Positions 1-6,713 of a stretch of 11,401 nucleotides of DNA are shown here, one piece after another (within the stretch, counting starts at the first letter, position 1; every line of letters starts with the position of its first letter). The notes under the pieces are model-generated. The model was not told where the DNA came from, made no database searches, and worked only from the letters and a program-made list of their open reading frames with translations. The stretch lies in assembly GCA_900764225.1 (NCBI GenBank), contig CAAFNG010000151.1, positions 1 to 11,401 of the forward strand, written 5' to 3'. Position numbers and translations under genes: made by a program. This DNA is from Lachnospiraceae bacterium (GTDB lineage Bacteria > Bacillota > Clostridia > Lachnospirales > Lachnospiraceae).

Positions 1-581
1 ATCTGTATTCCAACATCACTGCTCTTTTCCGGATGGAACTGGCATGCAAATACATTTCCTTTTTCTACTGAGGCATGGATACAGGTACTGTAATCTGTGG
101 TCGCCTTCACGATCTCTTCCTCCTCTGCCTGCAGGTAATAGGAATGTACAAAGTAAACGTATGTGTTCTCCGGAATATCTTTAAATAATCTTCCATTATT
201 CTGAAGATGCAGGGAATTCCATCCCATATGAGGGATCTTAAGTCCCGGACTTGGCGGAATACGCAGGATCTTTCCTTTCAGGATTCCAAGTCCCTCAACT
301 CCCGGAGTCTCATCACTGCTCTCAAAAAGGAGCTGCAATCCAAGGCAGATTCCAAGGAACGGTGTTCCTTTCTCCACGATCTCTTTTATTACCGGGACAA
401 GTCCGTACTTATGAAGATTCTCCATGGCATCGCCAAAGCTTCCCACACCTGGAAGAATTACCTTATCTGCTTTCAGAAGCACCTGGGGATCTCTTGAGAC
501 AACGGTCTCCTGTCCCAGATACTGAAGTGCTTTTTCCACACTTTTTATGTTACCTGCGTCATAGTCAATGATTCCTATCAT
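1..581 (-). CDS. hisH: Imidazole glycerol phosphate synthase glutaminase subunit HisH (3' end cut off)
   Basis: HisH is the class I glutamine amidotransferase half of imidazole-glycerol-phosphate synthase. It releases ammonia from glutamine and channels it to HisF in histidine biosynthesis, in the cytoplasm. The 193 codons present begin MIGIIDYDAGNIKSVEKAL, the typical HisH start. The oxyanion region is PGVGSFGDAM (44-53), the nucleophile Cys79 lies in GICLGLQ, and the other triad members His183 and Glu185 lie in FHPEKS, so all three catalytic residues are visible. Family members are about 200-205 residues, so only about 10 C-terminal residues lie beyond the window edge. The start at 581 is supported by an AGGAGG site about 10 nt upstream (592-597). 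A separate promoter (650-677) means it need not depend on the kinase gene upstream. Whether hisA/hisF follow cannot be seen. Confidence 0.95.
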   Translation of the reverse strand, partial: MIGIIDYDAGNIKSVEKALQYLGQETVVSRDPQVLLKADKVILPGVGSFGDAMENLHKYGLVPVIKEIVEKGTPFLGICLGLQLLFESSDETPGVEGLGILKGKILRIPPSPGLKIPHMGWNSLHLQNNGRLFKDIPENTYVYFVHSYYLQAEEEEIVKATTDYSTCIHASVEKGNVFACQFHPEKSSDVGIQ

Positions 582-649
582 AATAATGCTTCCTCCTGCT
601 TTATCGTATCTCGATCGAATTCCTCTCACACGTCGATTTACATTGTCTA

Positions 650-677
650 AGTATAACGCAAAAACAGACGGTTGCAA
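650..677 (-). promoter_or_regulatory. Sigma-A-type promoter for hisH
   Basis: On the minus strand TTGCAA (-35, 672-677) is followed after 16 nt by TATACT (-10, 650-655). Transcription would start near 643, leaving a leader of about 60 nt before hisH. The -35 box lies in the loop and the spacer in the distal arm of the terminator hairpin that ends the upstream kinase gene. No histidine-rich leader peptide or T-box was recognised in the short leader. Confidence 0.6.
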
Positions 678-706
678 AGACTTTTCTCTGCATGCCGCCT
701 GTTTTT
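660..706 (-). terminator. Intrinsic terminator after the histidine kinase gene, symmetric on both strands
   Basis: Twelve-base arms at 695-706 and 660-671 (minus-strand AAAAACAGGCGG and CCGTCTGTTTTT) pair fully with one G-U pair, around a loop of about 23 nt. The A-tract and T-tract are part of the stem, so the structure could stop transcription in either direction. It lies about 45 nt after the kinase stop codon. Confidence 0.6.
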
Positions 707-752
707 CTGTATAACTGATCCGAGGTTCTTCCTCTTATCAGTGACTTATTTT

Positions 753-2270
753 TTACTTTCGATCCAGTGTAAACCAGAATTCCACACCATTGTCAAAATT
801 CTGCACACCATATTCCTGGTTCATGCTCTCCATGATTGCCTTCACGATAGAAAGTCCGATACCACTTCCGCCATACTCTCTTGTTCTGGCCTTATCCACC
901 TTGTAGAATTTGTTCCAGAGGTTCGGTACATCTGCCTCCGGAATCGGAGTTCCTGTATTAAACACTGTTACTTTCACACGGCTGTCCTTGTCCAGAAGCT
1001 TGATCTCGATCTCCTTATCTCCATCCAGATGGTTCAGTGCATTGCTCACATAGTTTGTAACGACCTCCTCGGTCTTAAATTCATCTGCCCATACATAGAC
1101 CGGTTTTTCCGCATCAAAGATCACCTTTGCTTCTTTCTGTCCGATCATGATATTCATTGTCTGGAGCACACCACGGATCAGGGATACGATGTCAAATCTC
1201 TCCATCACTACTGCATCCTTGCCGGATTCCAGCTGATTCAGTGTAAGAAGGTTCTTCACCAGCTTGTTCATCTTGGCAGCCTCATCCATGATCACATCGC
1301 AGTAGAACTCTCTGCTCTCGGGATCATCGGAGATATTCTCTTTCAGGCCTTCCGCATATCCCTGTACCAGCGCGATCGGTGTTTTCAGCTCATGGGAAAC
1401 ATTGTCCAGAAATTCCTTTCGCATCTTGTCGATCTTGATCTTATCTTCAATATCTCTCTGCAGCTCATTGTTGGCAGATTTCAGCTCACTGATAGTATTC
1501 TCCAGCTGTGTGGACATCCGGTTAAAATTATCTCCCAGAACATCAATCTCATTGCCCACATTACTCTTATATCTGGCTTCAAAATCCAGATCTGACATTT
1601 TTCTGGAAAGCTCGGTAAGCTCACTGATCGGTCTGGTGATCCGCTTGGTCACAAGCATGATCATAATTCCGCTTAAGATAATGATTGCCAGTCCCACCAC
1701 AAAATAAAACTTATTGGAAATATTCGCACTTTCACGGATGCTCTCCAGTGGTGTCCTTATGATAAAATAGTGATCCTCTCCAAGCGTTCCCCAGCATTCC
1801 ACATAGTCCATTCCGGAGAAACGATCATGAGACTGCTGAATCGTATAATCGTCCTCTTTTTTCAGAACACGGCTTTTTCCGCCGTCCTCATCCAGATCAT
1901 ATACATAGCCGAACAGCTTGCTCTGAAGCATCTTTTCGTTCTCGCCCCAGGAAAGCCAGCTGGTATTGCTGCTGTCCACAATGACCCAGGAAAGATTGTT
2001 TTTGGAGCTGACCTGCTGGATCGCATCCGGGATGCTCTCAGATCCTTCTGTTTCATTACTGTTCATCATTTTATCGATATCAGTACATTCCAGAGTATCC
2101 CGAAGCTCCATCAGTACATCCATCTTTTTGGAAACATAATATTTTTCCAGAAATACCCCGTTAATCACAGTGATCGTCAGAATGGACAGAAACAGAAGTC
2201 CGATAAAATACGCTGTAATCTGATGGCGGAGACTGTGGATCTTTTTTGGTTTTTCTTTCGGCTTTTTCAT
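753..2270 (-). CDS. Membrane sensor histidine kinase (HAMP-HisKA-HATPase_c)
   Basis: This is the sensor kinase partner of the response regulator just upstream; it would autophosphorylate on histidine and pass the phosphate to that regulator. The 505-residue protein has a basic N-terminus, a membrane segment at about 18-40, an extracellular sensor region of about 145 residues, a second membrane segment at about 188-207, a HAMP linker (209-261), a dimerisation/phosphoacceptor helix with H-box VSHELKTP (phosphoacceptor His293), an N-box around NYVSNAL (Asn406 and Asn410), a G1 region NTGTPIPE (438-445) and a G2 box GGSGIGLS (467-474). The G1 Asp usual in DxGxGI is Asn here, a variant I recognise from clostridial PhoR/VanS-like kinases. 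The ATG overlaps the regulator stop by 4 nt (ATGA), so translation is coupled. The stimulus cannot be read from the sequence because the extracellular region resembles no domain I recognise. Confidence 0.93.
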   Translation of the reverse strand: MKKPKEKPKKIHSLRHQITAYFIGLLFLSILTITVINGVFLEKYYVSKKMDVLMELRDTLECTDIDKMMNSNETEGSESIPDAIQQVSSKNNLSWVIVDSSNTSWLSWGENEKMLQSKLFGYVYDLDEDGGKSRVLKKEDDYTIQQSHDRFSGMDYVECWGTLGEDHYFIIRTPLESIRESANISNKFYFVVGLAIIILSGIMIMLVTKRITRPISELTELSRKMSDLDFEARYKSNVGNEIDVLGDNFNRMSTQLENTISELKSANNELQRDIEDKIKIDKMRKEFLDNVSHELKTPIALVQGYAEGLKENISDDPESREFYCDVIMDEAAKMNKLVKNLLTLNQLESGKDAVVMERFDIVSLIRGVLQTMNIMIGQKEAKVIFDAEKPVYVWADEFKTEEVVTNYVSNALNHLDGDKEIEIKLLDKDSRVKVTVFNTGTPIPEADVPNLWNKFYKVDKARTREYGGSGIGLSIVKAIMESMNQEYGVQNFDNGVEFWFTLDRK

Positions 2271-2947
2271 TCTCCTACCTCAAACTTGTAGCCCATTCCC
2301 CAGACAGTTTTAATGTATTCACCTTTATCTCCCATCTTGCTTCTCAGCTTCTTTACATGGGTGTCAATGGTTCTGGCATCTCCGAAGTAATCATAATTCC
2401 ATACAGAATTGAGGATCTTTTCTCTGGAAAGAGCAATTCCCTCATTTTCCAGGAAATACGTAAGAAGTTCAAATTCCTTAAAGCTCAGATCCATAGGATT
2501 TCCGTCTACTGTAGCCTGATGCGCCGCCTTGTCGATCACGATACCGCCTGCGGAAAGCACATCGTCCGGATTGCTCTGACCGGTTCTTCGAAGAATTGCC
2601 TCTACACGTGCCACCAGGATCTTAGGGCTGAATGGCTTGGAAATATATTCATCTACACCAAGTTCAAAGCCAAGAAGCTCATCTCTCTCATCTCCTCTTG
2701 CTGTCAGCATGATGATCGGAACCTTTGAATTCTTGCGGATCTCGCGGCATACTTCCCAGCCGTCCATCTTTGGCATCATCACATCCAGGATCAGAAGTGC
2801 GATGTCTTTTTCTTTATAGAATATATCCATGGCCTCCTCACCGTCTCCGGCCTCCAGTACCTGGAAATTCTTTTTTGTCAGAAAGTCTTTGACCAGCTTT
2901 CTCATTCTGCTCTCATCATCTACAACCAGAATCTTTAATGCTTCCAT
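2267..2947 (-). CDS. OmpR/PhoB-family response regulator
   Basis: This is a two-component DNA-binding regulator, first gene of a two-gene operon with the kinase. The receiver domain (about 4-120) keeps the acidic pair Asp10/Asp11, the phosphoacceptor Asp55 in LLILDVMMPKMDG, the switch Thr82 and the conserved Lys104 in SKPF. The C-terminal half (about 130-225) is a winged-helix effector domain with the family signature around ELLTYFLENEG and the recognition-helix region DARTIDTHVKKLRSKMG. The length of 226 residues is normal. GGAGG lies about 8 nt upstream of the ATG. The overall look is PhoP/ResD/VanR-like, but the regulon cannot be assigned from the sequence alone. Confidence 0.94.
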   Translation of the reverse strand: MEALKILVVDDESRMRKLVKDFLTKKNFQVLEAGDGEEAMDIFYKEKDIALLILDVMMPKMDGWEVCREIRKNSKVPIIMLTARGDERDELLGFELGVDEYISKPFSPKILVARVEAILRRTGQSNPDDVLSAGGIVIDKAAHQATVDGNPMDLSFKEFELLTYFLENEGIALSREKILNSVWNYDYFGDARTIDTHVKKLRSKMGDKGEYIKTVWGMGYKFEVGE

Positions 2948-2972
2948 TCTATCTTCCTCCGTTTCTTATCAC

Positions 2973-3001
2973 ATAATCCCCCTGTTACATATGACGGGCA
3001 A
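2973..3001 (-). promoter_or_regulatory. Possible promoter of the two-component operon
   Basis: TTGCCC (2996-3001) and GATTAT (2973-2978) are separated by 17 nt on the minus strand; each box matches four of six consensus positions. It would start transcription near 2966, giving a leader of about 20 nt that carries the regulator's ribosome binding site. The match is modest, and other weak AT-rich candidates lie further upstream. Confidence 0.3.
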
Positions 3002-3030
3002 AATCATTTTTTCTTATTTATATTGGTAAT

Positions 3031-3050
3031 ATATCACAGGTTTGTGTTAT
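3031..3050. promoter_or_regulatory. Operator-like inverted repeat upstream of the two-component operon
   Basis: ATATCACAGGTTTGTGTTAT has 8-base arms matching at seven of eight positions around a 4-base centre (core CACA-GGTT-TGTG). It lies about 85-105 nt upstream of the regulator start, behind the candidate promoter. It could be a binding site for a dimeric regulator. There is no direct evidence of function. Confidence 0.25.
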
Positions 3051-3087
3051 GTGTGTGAACGTAAATTCATTTTTTTCAAAAACTCTC

Positions 3088-3118
3088 AAAAAAAGAGAAT
3101 CCTGTCAGAAGGATTCTC
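3088..3118 (-). terminator. Intrinsic terminator at the end of psd
   Basis: On the minus strand GAGAATCC and GGATTCTC form a perfect 8-bp stem (3095-3102 with 3111-3118) around an 8-base loop, followed directly by seven Ts. The 5' arm is the last codons of psd and the psd stop codon is in the loop. This ends the lipid operon and insulates the two-component genes downstream. Confidence 0.85.
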
Positions 3119-3971
3119 CGATTTTTTCTCCCATAAGCACTCTTGTCTCGATTCCTACCCGGGAATTTTCAAGAATATCGTTATCCGGCTTTACTGCATT
3201 TTTTTCGGTGAGCAGTACAATCGTGGAACCACCGAAAGCAAAATTGCCTTTTTCATCTCCCCGCTCCACAAAAGATCTTCGCGGACGGTTTTCAATCTTT
3301 CCCACGAGAAGCGCTCCTACCTCCATCATAAGTACCGTCCGGAAATTCTCTGTCTTAAGAAGCGAATATTCCCGGCTGTTTTCTTTGTAGATTGGATAAA
3401 CATCGTTGGCAACCGGATTGACCGTATGAAGAATTCCCGGAATCCGTACACGCCTGGATTCTTTTGCATGATCCGGATAAATGTAACGGTGATAGTCCTG
3501 CACACAGAGGCGGAGGATCCACACATAACCACCCTGATATCTTTTTCCCAGGGAAGGGTTCTTAAGAAGCTCTTCCACCGTATATTCTGTATGTTTGATG
3601 CGAAGTCCTGCATGAGCGTCAACAGGATAAACACTGACGCGGCAGTCACATGGGCTGATGAAATGTCCCGACTCCATATCAATGCGCCGTGCTCCGGTCC
3701 GGATCCTGCGCTTGAAAAAATCATTATAGGAAGTATATTTCCGTTCCTCATAGTCGCTCATATCCAGATGGTTCATTTTAATAAAAGGCTTCACTATAGC
3801 TGACGAAATTCTGGAATCCAGAAGTTTTCCCATGGCAATGGAAACGCCAGGTGTGACCAGTGGCCGGATCAGTGCCCGTCCTGCTGCACACCCATATATT
3901 TTTTCCAGAAGTCTGTTCTGAAAAGAATCTTCTTCTGTGATATGACCGTTCCTGTCTGCTGTCCGGATCAT
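3105..3971 (-). CDS. psd: Phosphatidylserine decarboxylase proenzyme
   Basis: Psd removes CO2 from phosphatidylserine to give phosphatidylethanolamine at the membrane. It is a self-cleaving pyruvoyl enzyme. The 288-residue protein has the processing motif GGST at 247-250, so cleavage before Ser249 would give a large beta chain (1-248) and a 40-residue alpha chain starting with pyruvoyl. The maturation residues are visible: Asp109 in SPCDC, His161 in DYHRY and His182 in LHTVNP. The N-terminal 70 residues precede the core domain, as in clostridial (type II-like) forms. The ATG overlaps the pssA stop by 4 nt (ATGA), consistent with consecutive enzymes made together. The gene is intact although pssA before it is frameshifted. 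Confidence 0.94.
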   Translation of the reverse strand: MIRTADRNGHITEEDSFQNRLLEKIYGCAAGRALIRPLVTPGVSIAMGKLLDSRISSAIVKPFIKMNHLDMSDYEERKYTSYNDFFKRRIRTGARRIDMESGHFISPCDCRVSVYPVDAHAGLRIKHTEYTVEELLKNPSLGKRYQGGYVWILRLCVQDYHRYIYPDHAKESRRVRIPGILHTVNPVANDVYPIYKENSREYSLLKTENFRTVLMMEVGALLVGKIENRPRRSFVERGDEKGNFAFGGSTIVLLTEKNAVKPDNDILENSRVGIETRVLMGEKIGESF

Positions 3972-4650
3972 AAGGTACCGCCTCTCTCCATTGAAGTTTT
4001 ATAAAGATAGCTGAATCTCCACCAGCCTTCCTTGTAAAACAGTACAAAAAGCACTGCCACTGCAACAACTGCAACCAGGATCACCAGCTCCCGGTTCGTA
4101 GGCTTACAGAATCTGAAATCCAGAATGAACAGAAGTCCTACTGCAAGCATTGTAATATGAAGAAGTACCACAAACCGGTTATATCCCGGTACAATCATGG
4201 ATGCCACAAAAAGAAGCGGCAGGATCACAGAAATGGAAGTGATCGGCAATCCCTGATAATATTTGCGATTCTCGCTGGTCTCACTCTGTCTTTTGGCTTC
4301 CATCACATTAAAGTATGCAAGGCGGATCAGACCTGCCAGCCCGTAAAACAAAAGGATCGCAATTCCGTAAACATGATACATGCCAAGCTTAAAACAAAGC
4401 ACGATGGGCAGAATTCCGAAACAGACGATATCCGCCAGGGAATCAATCTGAATACCGAAGCATTTCTCCTCCTCCGTCCTGTTCTTCTTTGTTCTGGCGA
4501 TCTTTCCATCAAACATATCACACAGTCCGGAAAAGCCAGGCAACACACGGCCAGAGAGATCCTGTCCGTCATGGCACAGAATATTCCCACCATAGAAGAC
4601 ACCACACTTATGTAGGTCATTATCACCGTATAATCATAAAATCCTATCAT
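3968..4650 (-). pseudogene. pssA: Phosphatidylserine synthase (CDP-alcohol phosphatidyltransferase), one-base frameshift
   Basis: The product would condense CDP-diacylglycerol with serine to make phosphatidylserine, the Psd substrate. The N-terminus is in one frame (MIGFYDYTVIMTYISVV, start 4650, with a GGGGG site about 8 nt upstream). The remainder is in another frame and includes the CDP-OH-P motif DGKIAR...GIQIDSLAD (DG-x2-AR...G-x3-D-x3-D), followed by several membrane segments. The frames meet at a run of four Ts (4531-4534): minus-strand CTGGCTTTTCCGGA would read LAFSG if one more T were present. The span of 683 nt is one short of 228 codons. A shorter reading from a GTG at 4546 lacks the first membrane helix and a good ribosome site, so it is unlikely to be native. 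This may be a true mutation, a base-call or assembly error, or a -1 slip on the T run. It is 45 nt after the flippase-like gene and overlaps psd by 4 nt. Confidence 0.85.
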
Positions 4651-4695
4651 TTGTTTAACCCCCATTTTTCTTTTTCATTTACTGTTATTGTACTG

Positions 4696-5751
4696 TTACT
4701 GCATTCCCTGTCCAGTCTGCTTCTGTCCTTGTTTTTTCTCTTTTCCGATAGTCAACTGCGCCACCACGGTAAACAGTGCACTGATCAGAAGTTCTCCGTA
4801 ATATCCAAGTCCACGGCTTAAGACCATTCCCGGAAGCAGCAGTCCGCCAAATACCGGCTTGAAGATGGTCAGAAACAGTGTTTCGCTGATCCCCATTCCT
4901 CCCGGAAGCGGCAGCATATCCACAGACACCGCGATCACTGCCTGGAGAAAAAGAATCTCCCAGAATCCGGTTCCATGAAGCCCAAATGCCTGATACACAA
5001 ACCAGGTTACTGCAAACAGCGCCATTCTCTGTATAAAAGTGATTCCAATAACTTTAACGATCACCAGCGGATTTTTCTTCAGATATGCCGCAGTATCTCT
5101 GTATGTATCCATGGAATCTTCCAGTTTTTTCAGACGTCTCTCTTTTTTCTTCACAAGATGCAGCCGTTCCAGAAGCTTAAGTCCTTTCACCATGATCGCT
5201 TTTGCCAAAAGCGGATGAAAGACCAGAATCGTCATAAATGTTACACAGAAAATATTCAGTGCCAGACCCAGATAAAATACCGGCAGGATTCCCTCCAGAT
5301 ATTTATGCAGAAATCCTCTTCCGAACAGTGCGATCCCCACTCCGATCACAACAAGCACCAGCTTATAGGTAATAGTCACGATCATCAGAATCACAGTAGA
5401 TACCGGAATGGATATCTTTTCTTTTTTCATGTAATAGATCTGCATGGGCTGTCCGCCACTGGCGGACGGTGTGATACAGCTGAAAAAGAAGCCTACGGAT
5501 GAGAACAGGAAGCAGGTTCTCTTCTTCAGACGTATTCCGCTGGAGCGCATCATATACCAGATGATGATGGATTCTCCCCAGATAAAAAAAGCCACCAGTG
5601 CGATTCCCGGAACAAGCCAGCGTTTATCCGCCCTGTGTATGGCATCCATCATGGATGAAAGGTCCTCTCCATGAAAAACACCGTAGATCGTAAGTGCAAA
5701 TACCACGGCCAGAAATACACCGTTAAATATTACTTTTTTTCTGTTTTTCAT
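4696..5751 (-). CDS. Flippase-like integral membrane protein (LPG_synthase_TM / UPF0104 family)
   Basis: This 351-residue polytopic protein has about eight or nine hydrophobic segments (for example 8-26, 46-68, 117-140, 153-178, 263-279, 318-335). It carries the family motifs PSASGGQP (95-102) and PLPGGMGISE (281-290), which match the membrane domain of MprF, the lysyl-phosphatidylglycerol synthase/flippase. The soluble aminoacyl-transferase domain of MprF is absent, so it is not predicted to make lysyl-lipid. A role in moving a lipid or lipid-linked intermediate across the membrane is likely from the family, but the substrate is unknown. A charged loop (about 188-226) and a Gln/Lys-rich tail are cytoplasmic candidates. 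It overlaps the PAP2 gene by 4 nt and sits 45 nt before pssA, consistent with a phospholipid role. Confidence 0.85.
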   Translation of the reverse strand: MKNRKKVIFNGVFLAVVFALTIYGVFHGEDLSSMMDAIHRADKRWLVPGIALVAFFIWGESIIIWYMMRSSGIRLKKRTCFLFSSVGFFFSCITPSASGGQPMQIYYMKKEKISIPVSTVILMIVTITYKLVLVVIGVGIALFGRGFLHKYLEGILPVFYLGLALNIFCVTFMTILVFHPLLAKAIMVKGLKLLERLHLVKKKERRLKKLEDSMDTYRDTAAYLKKNPLVIVKVIGITFIQRMALFAVTWFVYQAFGLHGTGFWEILFLQAVIAVSVDMLPLPGGMGISETLFLTIFKPVFGGLLLPGMVLSRGLGYYGELLISALFTVVAQLTIGKEKKQGQKQTGQGMQ

Positions 5752-6449
5752 CTTATTGTACCTTCTTTATATCTCTCGATTGTTTTTTCGATTTTTCCAC
5801 CGATTCGTTCATAAATATGCCATAATCCGGTATGTTCTCCCAGCCAGAAGCAGATCTGTGCAAGAGCCACGCCACCGATCACATCCACGATCACATGCTG
5901 CTTGGTAAACAGTGTGGAAAAAAAGACCAGCACTGCCAGTACAAAGGAAACTGTCTTATACCACACCGGTATCTTCTTCTGATCTTTTACCCCAAGGAAA
6001 CAGAACCAGCTTACCAGACAGTGAATCGACGGAAAAAGATTATCCGCCGCATCAATAGAATACAGCCATCCTGCCAGCTGATTCCAGAAGCCCGGCTCCA
6101 TGATCTCCGGTCTTGTGTTCGTAGTCGGATATACAAGAAAGATCACCAGACATACACACCTTGATATACAATCTGCCGTAAAAAAGCGATAGACCTGTTC
6201 TCTATCCTGTCTGGCTGCCAGAATATAATTCACCGCCCAGAACAGATAACATCCAAAATATACGATCAGAAACTGCGGCACAAAGGGCAGCTTAAGATCC
6301 AGACTGCTCTCGATATTATGATGATACCAGCCGCCTGCGATCATCCTGGATCCGGAATACACAAGACAGTTAAATATAAACGAAAAAATAAGAGGAAACA
6401 TTCCATACGCCGGAATGATCCCCGTCACATAGTTCAAAAAACGTTTCAT
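5748..6449 (-). CDS. PAP2-family membrane phosphatase (PAP2_3-like)
   Basis: This is a 233-residue multi-pass membrane protein with the phosphatidic-acid-phosphatase type 2 signature: Arg113-Pro114 in NTRPE (motif 1), PSIH 140-143 (motif 2, catalytic-type His143), and STLFTKQHVIVD with His185 and Asp189 (motif 3). The motif 1 Lys of the classic form is missing and PSGH reads PSIH, both usual in the PAP2_3/inositol-phosphorylceramide-synthase-like branch. It would hydrolyse or transfer a lipid phosphate at the outer membrane face; phosphatidate, undecaprenyl diphosphate or another lipid phosphate are all possible. It is first in the lipid operon. The start at 6449 follows GAGG about 9 nt upstream and a strong promoter, with about 22 nt of leader. 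Confidence 0.88.
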   Translation of the reverse strand: MKRFLNYVTGIIPAYGMFPLIFSFIFNCLVYSGSRMIAGGWYHHNIESSLDLKLPFVPQFLIVYFGCYLFWAVNYILAARQDREQVYRFFTADCISRCVCLVIFLVYPTTNTRPEIMEPGFWNQLAGWLYSIDAADNLFPSIHCLVSWFCFLGVKDQKKIPVWYKTVSFVLAVLVFFSTLFTKQHVIVDVIGGVALAQICFWLGEHTGLWHIYERIGGKIEKTIERYKEGTIR

Positions 6450-6478
6450 AAGTCACGCCTCACTGTTTTATTGTTTTC

Positions 6479-6507
6479 AGTATAACAGCGGAAACCGTGA
6501 GTTTCAA
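6479..6507 (-). promoter_or_regulatory. Strong sigma-A-type promoter for the lipid operon
   Basis: TTGAAA (-35, 6502-6507) and TATACT (-10, 6479-6484) are separated by exactly 17 nt on the minus strand, five of six matches at each box. Initiation near 6472 would leave about 22 nt before the PAP2 start. It probably drives the PAP2, flippase-like, pssA and psd genes, which overlap or nearly touch and end at the terminator at 3088-3118. Confidence 0.72.
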
Positions 6508-6611
6508 TCAATTATGGAAAGCTTAAGAATTGTTAAGATTTCTGTCACAGAAAAAAAAGATTTCCTCATTCTTTCAAAAGGCTGTTCAGCTAATTTTTCT
6601 TTTTTGTTCAT
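6504..6611 (-). CDS. Candidate small protein, 35 residues (weak)
   Basis: An ATG at 6611 opens a 35-codon frame starting MNKKEKLAEQPFERMRKSFF and ending LKLSIID. Its composition is protein-like (charged first half, hydrophobic second half). It has only a weak A-rich ribosome site, and its last codons overlap the -35 box of the lipid operon promoter, which argues against it. I recognise no family. Confidence 0.15.
   Translation of the reverse strand: MNKKEKLAEQPFERMRKSFFSVTEILTILKLSIID
6521..6536 (-). promoter_or_regulatory. Paired TTAA-type direct repeats just upstream of the lipid operon promoter
   Basis: On the minus strand TTAACA (6531-6536) and TTAAGC (6521-6526) start 10 nt apart, 13 nt upstream of the -35 box. 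The spacing and sequence resemble half sites of PhoP/PhoB-type regulators (TTAACA-like repeats about one helical turn apart). Only two repeats are clear, so this is suggestive only. Confidence 0.3.
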
Positions 6612-6629
6612 ACTTTTTTCAGAATGACG

Positions 6630-6710
6630 TCACAGAATAACCACAAAATATGAGTATATTATTAGATGTGCAAAGGGTACTACCTTTGATAACACTTTTT
6701 TCTTTTTCAT
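6630..6710 (-). CDS. Candidate small membrane peptide, 26 residues
   Basis: An ATG at 6710 opens a 26-codon frame, MKKKKVLSKVVPF followed by a hydrophobic tail AHLIIYSYFVVIL, the layout of a small single-pass membrane peptide. GGAGGT lies 12 nt upstream, a longer spacing than usual, and sits in the loop of the GC hairpin at 6714-6743. If the hairpin folds, its 3' arm lies between ribosome site and start codon and would shorten the effective spacing. There is no Cys, so it does not look like an AgrD-type lactone precursor, and I recognise no family. It could also be chance. Confidence 0.35.
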   Translation of the reverse strand: MKKKKVLSKVVPFAHLIIYSYFVVIL

Positions 6711-6713
6711 ACT

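Noticed and set aside
672..1595. 307-codon open frame on the plus strand
   Set aside because: It lies antisense to the histidine kinase gene, whose motifs are unmistakable. Its Cys/His/Leu-rich composition is typical of a complement-strand shadow, and it has no ribosome site.
3042..3803. 253-codon open frame on the plus strand
   Set aside because: It is antisense to psd and runs across its terminator; composition is shadow-like and no domain is recognisable.
3968..4546. A shorter pssA starting at GTG 4546 as a complete native gene
   Set aside because: The preceding frame encodes the normal PssA N-terminus and joins perfectly if one T is added. The GTG has no good ribosome site and the short form lacks the first membrane helix.
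6625..6632. TGACGTCA, an 8-bp perfect palindrome
   Set aside because: It is best known as a eukaryotic CRE site and has no meaning I can support in this bacterial context; its arms do not extend further.
6671..6688. CAAAGG...CCTTTG hairpin as a plus-strand terminator
   Set aside because: The stem is only 6 bp, its T-rich stretch starts about 7 nt too late, and there is no plus-strand gene to terminate.
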